From assembly GCA_002633005.1 (NCBI GenBank), contig NMRA01000269.1, positions 203,070 to 267,069 of the forward strand: a stretch of 64,000 nucleotides of DNA. Reading direction: 5' to 3'. Made by a program: the position numbers and the translations under genes. Positions 48,375 through 60,300 of this stretch are shown here, piece by piece; within the stretch, counting starts at the first letter, position 1; each line of letters starts with the position of its first letter. Source of the stretch: Phoronis australis. Taxonomy: Eukaryota > Phoronida > Phoronidae. Under the pieces are notes generated by a model. That model made no database searches. It was given only the letters and a program-made list of their open reading frames with translations, and was not told the DNA's origin.

Positions 48375-51300
48375 ATGTTGCGTAGAGCCTCAAAGAGGGG
48401 CGCAGGCGTCACAGTAAATGCCTCTACGAAGGACAGTGATCGTCCAAAACGGACGAAAAACTCCCGAAATATCTTGGGAGTGAAGGCGAAAGGCAGCGCC
48501 GAAATGGAACTTGAGAAGCTTGTGTTCGGAGGTGAAAGTGAAATGCTGCAAGAGTTGGAAAAGCGAACTTACAAGAAACAAGTAAGAAATTATTCAGACG
48601 TTTTCTTGGGGCACAGGGATTTGTCCCTCCCCTCCCCCGCCACTCATGCCAAAGTTTCAACTTTTTAACTGCCGTTGAGGCGTTGAGTTACGTTTGGACC
48701 AAACTCGTTGCGCAAACTTGGTCTTTGGACCACACATTTTTGAGGTTCTCGGGGGGGGGGTTCTTTCTGTATGTATGTGTAAGTTATAGCTCCCAAGTAG
48801 AACCGTATTAGTAATATGATAAGAGATCTGACATTTGGAAGGCTCTGTTTTGCCAGTTGGGACATGTGTTGGAATATACTTTGGTTTTCTCAAGGAGGAA
48901 TATTAGGAATGCCAAGATTATCTAGAAATGACCTACAAGGCCATGACCTGCCCACTTGTTGAAAATTCTAGTAGTGTTTGGGACTCTTACACAGCTCGTA
49001 ATATTGACAATTAGTGAAATGGTTCAGTGCAGAAGTACACATTATGCCATTCATAAGATCATACGTCATATCTAGTGTGTCATCTATGATCGACGAGCTG
49101 TCTAGGGAGTGTTGTGAATAGTATTTGCGGTGATGTCATGTATGTTTGAGTGAAGCGGGCAATTACTCTGTGGCTGACCAATCCAGATCCTGGAGTCACA
49201 GCTCAACCTGGCTTCATCCCTTAGTGGATTTCGTACAAATTAACCCGTACAAGACATAATGATCCCTGGTTTGAACCAGTTGCTTCTACTACTGAGTAGT
49301 TATGTGATGGTACCTTAATCAATTTGTGTTTTATAAGATATTTGATTTTGTTTCGACTTCCGTTACAGAATGAAAAAAGGGAGGATGCTGTTAAAAAACC
49401 CGCTTGGGAAGACGATGATGACAATGAGGCATACACGTAAGAGCCTTGTGCTACATAGTCTGCCGAGTCAAAACAGCCTTGTGCTGCAGTTATAGTCTGC
49501 CGAGTCATAACAGCCTTGTGCTGCAGTTATAGTCTGCTGAGTCAAAACAGCCTTGTGCTGCAGTTATAGTCTGCCGAGTCATAACAGCCTGGTGCTGCAG
49601 ATATAGTCTGTTGAGTCAAAACGGCCTTGTGCTGCAGTTATAGTCTGTTGAGTCAAAACAGCATTGTGCTGCAGTTAAAGTGTGTTGAGTCAAAACAGCC
49701 TTGTGCTGCAGTTATAGTCTGTTGAGTCAAAACAGCCTTGTGCTGCAGTTATAGTCTGTTGAGTCAAAACAGCCTTGTGCTGCAGTTATAGTCTGTTGAG
49801 TCAAAACAGCCGTGTGCTGCAGTTATAGTCTGCCGAGTCAAAACAGCATTGGGCTGCAGTTACAGTCTGTTGAGTCGAAACAGCCAGTGATGGTATTCCT
49901 GTAAGTGTTAGTTCAATAGATATGAATGTATCAGTCATTCCAATGAATCTTATGTCTGCTCAACTCTCTTAACTTGTTTGTGGTGTTACTATGAAACATA
50001 AATTCAGTAAAGGATCATTTTTACCCAGAGTCATTTGTGTCTGTGTGTTGATTGAAAAGCGTAGGTGATTCTTGTTCTTAAACTTCCAGAGTAAAGGTGA
50101 AGGACAAACATGCGGCGCTGCAAAGACTTGGCAAGAAGATGTCTGGTCAGAAGTATACACAGCAACTGCGCAATGAGTGAGTGTTGTTGAACACAAACAT
50201 TCTTTACGAGGGATCTGAGAACTGCTTTAACGTTTTGTACGACTTTATGGACAACTCTGTGGGTTTAGCCAAATATCAACAAAACTAGATTTTAACTCGG
50301 TTGAGGATTTGAAAGTAGAAAGTCTGTTGAATTTGATTTTTGATTTTTTACCAGTCTCACTAATCTAGATATGTGATCGTGTCATTTTAGTTTAAATTAA
50401 ATTAAGTCAAAAAGAAAGGTGTATTGATATCACAACAACAACGGTATCAATAACGTGATGGAGCAAATTTCGTTTGATGAATATAAATTTTCATTTTTGA
50501 TAGTCCTTCGTGCAAGAATGGTTCATTTTACTACTTCCTAATGGCATTTTAGAGAAGTTTCGTAGAGCGCTACATGACCTTAACAGACAAGATACTGATG
50601 GTCGTATGTATTGACTGTGCACAGGTGTTTGTGTTTTGTATGTCTGCTGTCGCCCAAATACATTTAATACCATAGAAATAAACAATTGCTCCCCATTCCC
50701 ACACACTTTATGACACTCTCTTTCTCTCTCTCCTACTCTCAACCCTTCCTCTATTTTATCCATCTATTCATTTCCATATTTAGTCACCTGTCCCCAATTT
50801 CTAACCCGACTTGGATGTCCTATCGGTCATTATTCTTCAAAATGTTATATTTGTTCTCAGCGTTTGAACGAATGAAAATCGAGTCAAAAGTGACTTGAAA
50901 CTGTATTTGTGCGAGAAATTTTTTGCCCCAAGTGAAGCTCGCATACATAAGTTGGTTGTTTGCTCAACTCAGACAAAGTTTTGTGATAAACTTATTCTAG
51001 TTAGGCTTCTTCAGATTTAGTCGAATTTCGGCTTACTCCGACAAAGTCGCTCAGTCTGGTTGGATCCATCTGCAAGTTTTATTGAAATGCTACTGGTTGT
51101 TCATGTAATGTGAAAATATTGCTGTGTACAGGTTTGAAAAATTGGCTGGGACGCCATCATGGGCTACGCTTAAGTCTGACAGGAAGAATGAAGGTACGTT
51201 ATTTTCTACTTCTAACTCAAAAAGCAATAATTAGGTCCAATTTATTTTACAACGCCTAGATCGTGCTAGTGCCTAGTTTGTGCAAGTGCGAGAAAATTAA

Positions 51301-54300
51301 ATTGATCACTGCTGAAAATCTGTGCATCATGCGAGGTGTTACAAAATGTGAAGTCAAAGTTGAAAAGATTGGCGTACAAGTGAGAGCACCTGTAGTTCAT
51401 GAAATTACGAGAGATTACATGCCAAGTTTTCTGCGGCCTAAAATCTGCTACTTGAAACTATAACAAAACAAGATGGAGATGTATTGATTAACATGCTAAA
51501 GATACCACCATAGAACTAACTCAGTCTTGCAAACCCAGAAGTGTAAACTTGCTTTTCAGTACTCACTCGAAGAATTATTTCTTCTGACTAACGCAAAACA
51601 AAACAAAGTGAGACTAACCACTGAAATACGTGCTTGTGTTTACGCAGGTTAAAATGTCACCAATTCCGGTCACAATAGGGTGGATTGTTGCAATTTTACT
51701 TTTCATTTTTTTCACAAATGATACGTGCTACCAAAATATTGCTTTGCCATTGATATTCAAATTCTGCGCCGTAGCTAACAGTCACTATTTCGAAAAAATT
51801 GTTGGCTTCTCAGCAATGTTGAAAAATGAAAATGTACAAATTTTGCAATTGTCTTTCTCTGAAATTGGTGTGTTTTTACCCAGTCTCGTTGGTTGTGAGC
51901 CTGGTTTGTTTACATGCAATCTCACGAGGTTTTTACTGAGCATGCTATAACCTCTACTACCCGTGTCATATGTTTATTGCATCTCTAAACCTGTCTTGTA
52001 GGCGATGATGAAGATGATGAACTACTAAGGCAAACAGGTGATCGCCTGGAGTCCTCCAGAAGTCTGCCTGCCACAGTGATTGAAGTGAACAAATGCACGG
52101 ACATTAACAAATTGTCGGTTACCAAGGTAACAAAGTAACTGGAGTTTGGGGCTCTGAATGGTAGCTAACGTAGTCATAGGCACGTTTTTTAAAAATGGAA
52201 CGCTGTACTTCATAGAAGCGTTTAAGCGTTGCAACTGAAGTAAAGATTCAGAATTTGCTCGCTGATGCTTTGGTTGTTTCTTTGTGCTTTAAAATGAAAA
52301 TGTGACTTACTCAATCTGGTTGGAAATGTGTAGCTGTTATCAGATCACAAACAAAAAATTAAAGGAAACCATGGAACCAAAGAATTACGAGATCTTATTC
52401 AATCTATACCTCTGAACTAAAGGCAAGAGCCACTATGTGTGGAACATCACCTTCTTGTGTCTTTATGTTCCAAATCTCTTGCGATTCATTGTTGATTGTA
52501 ACGTGGCGGCTGTTGTCGTGGATCTGATTTAGTCGTGGATATGTTTTTGCTTGAAAGTATGCTTGGTATCCCAAGAATTTTTAGTAGTCTTCATGTTTCT
52601 AATGAGAGACGAAATATGAGATTTTTTGCGCTTCTGTTTTGTAGAACTTGGAATTCCACTGCAGGAGTTTGTTTGATTGATTGATTGATTGATTTAAAGT
52701 TGACTAACTATAAAAGTATAAAACAATACAAGACAAAACACTGATACAGTCGGACAGACAGACATGCAAATTAAGATAAGGATTACAAATCAAGACTAAC
52801 CGTATAAGTAAATGTTAAATAATACTGAAATGGACAATCAACGTACAGATGACATGAAAAAGTGTTTACTTATTTCCACTGTGGTCCGACAATTCTTGGT
52901 CAAGTTTCTCTTTATTAAGAACGTGCTTCTGTACTCTCTGTTGGTCAATTTCAGGGAAAGTTAAGGTCGGTTGAGTTTCATCCATCCTCACAGGTGGCGC
53001 TTACAGCTGGAATGGATCACAGACTGAATTTGTTTCAGGTATACAATGATTGGATACTTATCCATTCACATGTTTTTAGCGTGAAGGTTACAGGATACGC
53101 ACCAAACGAGTTGGCAGCCCTGACATTATAAGTGATAATTAAAAGTTCTAATTGCTATCTTACCGAGGGATTTGCAATTGTTTTTAATGAGCAGGGTGAA
53201 TTGATTGTGGACTTTGGAACCCTTTGAAGTAGGCCGTCGCCTCACATGGGACATTAAGATGTGTGGTATTATAGATCAAATTGCAGAATAACTAGCTAAA
53301 CGTTGTGCCAAAGAATCAATAGTTGGAACCAATTACATGTTGTTGAGTGTAGAACAGGTCATTTGTTGCTTGTTTCATGAACACAAATGGTGTTTACTGA
53401 TGCAATAAAAACTGCAAAAGCCAGATGTTTACTAACTCACTCAGAGTTCATTCTGCAGTTTGCTTGTTATAGTTTGAGCACTAGACCCTNTGTAGAACTT
53501 GCAATTCCACTGCAGGAGTTTGTTTGATTGATTGATTGATTGATTTAAAGTTGACTAACTATAAAAGTATAATACAATACAAGACAAAACACTGATACAG
53601 TCGGACAGACAGACATGCAAATTAAGATAAGGATTACAAATCAAGACTAACCGTATAAGTAAATGTTAAATAATACTGAAATGGACAATCAATGTACAGA
53701 TGACATGAAAAAGTGTTTACTTATTTCCACTGTGGTCCGACAATTCTTGGTCAAGTTTCTCTTTATTAAGAACATGCTTCTGTACTCTCTGTTGGTCAAT
53801 TTCAGGGAAAGTTAAGGTCAGTTGAGTTTCATCCATCCTCCCAGGTGGCGCTTACAGCTGGAATGGATCACAGACTGAATTTGTTTCAGGTATACAATGA
53901 TTGGATACTTATCCATTCACATATTTTTAGTGTAAAGGTTACAGGTTATGTACCAAACGAGTTAGCAGCCCTGACATTATAAGTGATAATTAAAAGTTCT
54001 AATTGCTATCTTACCGAGGGATTTGCAATTGTTTTTAATGAGCAGGGTGAATTGATTGTGGACTTTGGAACCCTTTGAAGTAGGCCGTCGCCTCACATGG
54101 GACATTAAGATGTGTGGTATTATAGATCAAATTGTAGAATAACTAGCTAAATGTTGTGCCAGACAATCAATAGTTCCAACCAATTACATGTTGTTGAGTG
54201 TAGAACAGGTCATTTGTTGCTTGTTTCATGAACACAAATGGTGTTTACTGATGCAATAAAAATTGCAAAAGCCAGATGTTTTCTAACTCACTCAGAGTTC

Positions 54301-57300
54301 ATTCTGCAGTTTGCTTGTTCTAGTTTGAGCACTAGACCCTAAACCAGATTTTGTCTTGCTTGGAAAAATCTCTTCATCCAATTGGATTGGACTCCTCCAC
54401 TGTAAAAATGTATAGCTGGTTCTGGTTTGAGTTTCTTTTGAAATAGAGTCTGTGGTGCAGCTCACTTTCAAAAATAAGAAAATCCACCCGGGATGAGTTA
54501 AACTAATGTTATAGACCAGAATCAATTTTGCTTTCTTTTTGGTCTAACTCGGAAGTTCTTTTTCAGGTTGACGGTGCAAACAACCCTAAAATTCAGAGCA
54601 TATTTATGGACAATTTTCCGATATTCTGTGCGCGGTTTAACCGTGAAGGGGAGGAAGTTGTCATGGCTTCACGTCACAAAAGTTTCTATTTCTACGACAT
54701 GATTACTGGCAAAATAGTCAACATACCACCAATTAAAGGTACTGTTAAAAGCAAACGGGGTAGTTGAACTAGTGGCACTGGTAGATCAACTTTCTCACAA
54801 CTGGGAATGTGAGGTCACCGTAGGGCCCTCTTGAAAAGCAGTGCTATCACTGAAGAGGCCACCCTCATTTTAATTATCACAATAATAAATAAATAAATAA
54901 AAATCTGTAAAATTAGTTTTATTAGTTTCAACACGTGCGCGAGTTTGTATATTTGTGATTGAATTCAGTAGAATTGTGGACTTTGAAAATTCTTGAATTT
55001 TAATTTAGATTGTTTCGAGTCAATAATTTTAGGTACGCTCTAATTTCTTGTTGAATTTTACTGAAATCATTAAGTGGTTGTAGAAAAGAACATTTAATTT
55101 TGTTTTTGAGGGCAGTCAAACTCTCTCTATAGTGCTGAGTTAGTTGTAACTGATGTGTATTTGGTTTTAGTAATTAAGATATATGCAGTAATGTGATGTT
55201 CTTATCTGTGTTTAAACACGTTTTGTTTATTTGTTTTCCCAAGGTTTAGGCGAAAATTGTCTTCAAAGGTTTGAAGTTTCTCCAGATGGTCAGTTCATAG
55301 TCTTCTACGGTTCCTATGGCAACATGCATCTCGTATCAGCCAAGGTAGTCTTAAATTTTTGTGTTGTTTTTACTTAATGAAATAACGAATACATACTCTA
55401 ATGGCACGAGTGAAATTATTGTTTACAATGTTTACACGTTTTGGTGTTCAATTCAACACGTTGTTCACAGTTCTGTTGACACTACTTGGCCTTGTGGACC
55501 GTGTCTACTGCATGGGACACAGTTCTGCAGTTCATAAGACATGCTGTTGTCAGTTGAGCTGTCAATATGGTGTTGTTTGAACACCAAAACATGTCACTGT
55601 TGTAAGTCTGGTCAGCTTCACGCAGGATTTAGGTTGCTGCTGTGTATGTTTGAAAAGTCAGATGAAACGGTCATGTTTCTATTTTGACTTGCTTCTGTTT
55701 TACAATGAATGGGATTTTCAATGCTAGATCGTGCTGTAGTGTAACGGCATTATAACATACCTGGTTTGCATGCTTATGACATTCCATTCATGTTGATTTG
55801 GTGACAGTAAACTTGTGTTTCAATAACCATTAGTGTAAAGTCCTGGGGGAGGCTCATTGTTCAGTATCGCACTTCAGACGCAATTGAAATGTTTTAACCA
55901 ACGCGTCTAAAGAAGAAATCCCTTGATATCAGCTCGATGCACCGGACAGCGTGGTGAAGACAAATGTTTGCAAACAATCTTTTGTCGGGCATGGCTGGAT
56001 AAACATTAACCGATTTCAAAATACAGTGTGGACAACTCTATAGGACTATAGTGGGAATGTGGAAACAAGTAATAGTTGGTACAGCTATCAACACCATGTT
56101 TACGAAAGTTATGTTAGGTGAGGGGAGGTGTGGGTTAGTTTTGATCTTCAATTTGGGCGTCACACGAAATCACGTTACACATTCGGAGGAAGATAATCTT
56201 TTTTACAGAGCAAAGAATGGATTACAACGTACAAGATGAACGGCTCCGTCCAGTCCATGGCATTTAGTCAAGATGGAAAGAAAATGTATTCGCATGGAGG
56301 TAATGTTATACAAACTAAATGATGGACCTCTCTGGTTATAATTACACTCGTGCTTAGAGAGACTGGTCAAATTTTATGTACCTTCATACTTTAATTTCTG
56401 ATCGTAAGCATAGCCCAAAAATCAGTTTTGCATTATGTCGCGGTTTTCAATCATTCATTTTGCATACATTCACTAGTAAGACCGAGCTCAGAGGAGCAGG
56501 AGACACCTTTGTGCAATGCTCGATTGTGTGCCAGCAAGGCCAGGATTTGAACCCGGGTCTCCCAAACTGGAGTCTGGAGCTCAAACCACTGAGCCATACA
56601 ATCTCCTTGTTAAAAGCATACTATGTGTCTATAAGACTGTAATTTTTATCTCTTTATTAGTAACGCTTGAATGAGTGGTCTTCATGAGCCTGACCCTGAA
56701 TGTCCGTAAATGACCATTTTTGTACTTGTCCAACTGACATGCTTCATTATTCTTCAACACTTTCTTTAACTGTACTCATCCAGATTAATGCTCGGAGTAC
56801 TTCAGTGGGGTTACTCAAAAAGTGACAGGGTGCACGGTAAAACGAGTATGGGTGTTTAAAAACAAAATTGGGGGGATGCGTTTAAAAACAAAATTGGTGG
56901 ATGTGTTTTAAAACAAAATTGGGTGGATTTGTTTACAAACAAAATTGGGGGGATGTGTTTAAAAACAAAATCGGGGTTGGGATGTTTGACCGAACAAACA
57001 ATTTGTGTAAGCATGTCAGACTCGCGTGCAGGAACCAAATTAAAATGGTGGGAGAGCAACGATATTTTCTCACATGAATCGGCCATGATGCTCCAGCAAT
57101 AATGAGTAGTCTGTTCTTCCCTAGCCCAGAAATCACTCCTGGTCTTACTAAGGAACTGGTTGACATGGGCGGCGCAGCACTGAAAAAAGTGGGGGCTAAA
57201 GCCCTCTCAGCCCCCCTGTGGTGCACTGCTTTTAGACCTTGTGCAGCGTAGCACTGAAAAAAGCTCCCTATGATGCGTCGCCCGTGGTTGAGACATTTTA

Positions 57301-60300
57301 GTGCAACTGGCGACCTAAATCAAAAACTTGTGTTTTGACAGAAGCTGGGTGCGCAGTAACTTTAAGATAACAACTCGATGGTAGTTATCTTGCAGCCTCT
57401 GGTTCTGTACGTCATTGTACTGTTTATGTGTTTTAGACGACTCTGAGGTGTACATCTGGGACATGTCTACACGAGACTGCATTCACAGGTTTACCGATGA
57501 TGGTTGTCTCAAGGGTACCAGCGTTACAGTGTCACACAATGGGCGATATCTTGCTTGTGGGTCAGTAAATCTTGCCATGTTTTAGCAATTCACAGTCAAA
57601 GCCGTACCCACGACTTGCACCTTTCACATTTATGATGAGCAAAAATGCTGAACGGACTTTCTTATTGCAATTTTGCCTGTTTGAATCTAGTTCACAACCA
57701 GCAGTGTCTACTTCCTGTGCCATCTTTTATAGTGAAACACATGCCCCCGAAGTCTTGCTAATTTAAACGCATGTAGTAAAAAAAAAACTAGAAGCTATAA
57801 GCAGGCAATTGCAAAATTTCTACTTTGGCAGATTTTGGTAGTTTTAAAGTAAAGCTGTTTTACCCCCTAGGAATTATTCCCATTTCTTTACCTGAGTTGA
57901 TGCTTGTCATGATATTAAAGTGACACCTAGTGCCATAGTGTCGAGTCATATTGAATTTTGAGTGTCAATCTTGGGCCAAGACTTTTGTGGAAGAAGAGCA
58001 TTGCCTCTTAAGGCTTGCAGACTTTTTGAAGCTGTAAGCCATACATTTTCACTGAGATTTTGTTTTGGGTTTTTTAATTAACTTCGGAACCTCAAGTTTT
58101 GTACCTTTATAAAATGAATTGGTGTGCTTGGTGTAAAGTTATTCCCAATTGTGAGCAAAAAAAATTGCATGTTGAATGTTTTTGCAGGTCATATAGCGGT
58201 GTGGTCAACATCTATGACACCTCAACTCTCACGGTGCGTGCTCCAAAACCTCTGAAGTCGCTGATGAACCTTACGACGCCTTGTACAGCAGCAAAGTTCA
58301 ACTCTACTTCAGAAATCTTGGCCATCGCGTCCGATTATGCAGAGAGAGCAGTTAAACTGGTAAGAAAATGTTACTGGTATGTATGTATGTGTGTAATCCG
58401 GACTTTACTCCTCCAGAAAACGTCATAATAGTCAGAAACCAGTATAGTTTGGTAGCAGCCCTTCAGTAACACAAACTTGGTTGAAGACATGACAGTACTT
58501 TTTGTTTGACAGCTTAATACATTTTTGCTCGTAGTCTCTTAAACGATCTCCTAGCTTCAGGCGTGCAGCTACGTAGCAAAATACCGAGACATGACAGACA
58601 AACAAATTAAAACACTAATTATATTTCAAGATTACGTGTCTCATCATCAGGCAGTAAGTGGAAGGAATCTATATGAAGTGAAATAAACAGTGAAATAAAT
58701 GGTGGCAGCAGGTAGAGGGGCACACAAGCTGAGAGTGTGAGTGCATCTCGGTGTTTTGGCACATAGCTGCACGCCTGAAGATAGGAGGTTGCTTAGAGCA
58801 GGGCTTGGAATTTTCCGCGGAAACGCGGATTTCCGCTTTTTCAAATGTGCTTTCCGCTTTTTTTATAATATTTCCGCGTAAAAAAATCGGATTTGATATA
58901 AAATTTCCGCGGCAAATTCCTTTCTTACCGTGGCGTTGCAGACGACGTTCACCTCGAAAAGCGGAAGTTGCTCTTTATGTTTCGGAGGAACGTAAATTGT
59001 CAACATTGCCGGGGCATCTGGGACAGCGTGGTGGGAGATATTCAATGGCGTCTCGTGTTATTGTTAAGCGCGGCGACAAATACTACCGCTCTGCAGCCAA
59101 AAATGTGTGGGTTGGGAGTGGACGGGCGAGCTGAAAGGACGCAAATGCATGCTACTGATGGTGGTAATGTTTTTTTTTTTTTAGTGTCCCCCCAATTTTT
59201 GTGGGGAAAGGTTCACACTGACCATTTCAAGGCTGGTTATCGGGCAGGATTTGGGCCGTAAAAGTTTCAAAGTTTCCGCGTTTTTTGTCATTGGTCATTC
59301 CAAGCCCTGTTAGAGACTACGACGGAGTATCTGTTAAGCTGTGAAACAAAAAGGGCTGTCATGTCTTCAAACAAATTGTCAGAAAGTAAATGCTTATATT
59401 TAAAGGTAATCATTAAGTTATTCAGTAAAATCTCCTTTTAGTCGGATCTTACTTGTCCGAGAAATTTTAAGTGAATTAGCTAATGTCTGATTTTAATATC
59501 TGAAAGGTCATACAGCAGAATTTTGTTTTTGAGTTGAGGTTACGTAAGGCAAATATGTAGAAAACTATAGATTTTAACTCGGTAACAGTATTCATTTTCT
59601 GAAAATAGAAAATCTCTGGAATTCGATTCGTGACTTTTTACCTATGTTATTAATTTGGTCACATGACCATGTTTTAGTAATTTTTTTGCAAGAAAGAAAG
59701 GAACATCCATAGTATAACAATGGTATAAATAGCATGACCAAATTTTGTTTGATACGAATGTTAGGGATGAAATCTCAAAAATACTGTTTTCACAGTTGTT
59801 TTTGTCTTACGCAATTTTTTCATGAAAATCGTGCGAGTCCTATTTTCTGATAATCACTCTTGCCAAAATGGAACATATCAGAAAAAAAATTCTAACGGTG
59901 TTTTAGAGAAAAATATATGAAGCGTAGTGTTCTGAAATTTTAATGTGAATCGGATCTGCTATTTCCGAGTTATGATGTTCCAAAGGTATCCAAATTTGTA
60001 TATTTTCTTAGGGTCCTACATAACCTTGTGCACAGATCAAACTTAATTAAGTGTATTCAGCTTTCTGTGTGTTGGTACACAGACAGAGCTTGAGACTGTA
60101 TAAGCTGTAAGCAGACAGGTTTGGTGTGTCTTCAACCAATCTCGTGTTAATAAACTCTCTTGACCATTCCTAGGTTCATTTTCCTTCCATGACGGTCTTT
60201 GCTAACTTTCCCGACAAAACGGATAACCTGCGCATTCCACTTTGCCTCGACTTTTCTCTCAATAGTGGTTACTTCAGTATTGGCAACAACAAAGGGCAAG

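Noticed and set aside
52955-53889. A genuinely duplicated WD40 strand in UTP18
   Set aside because: The 28-residue copy does not form a whole blade, human UTP18 has one, and the repeat units meet exactly at an N, so an assembly duplication is more likely.
56531-56606. A functional tRNA gene
   Set aside because: A and B boxes are present but acceptor-stem halves do not pair, so it is scored as a SINE head.
58751-59261. Two overlapping open frames of 97 and 127 codons
   Set aside because: Inside the nested MITE and crossing its border, with no transposase motif.
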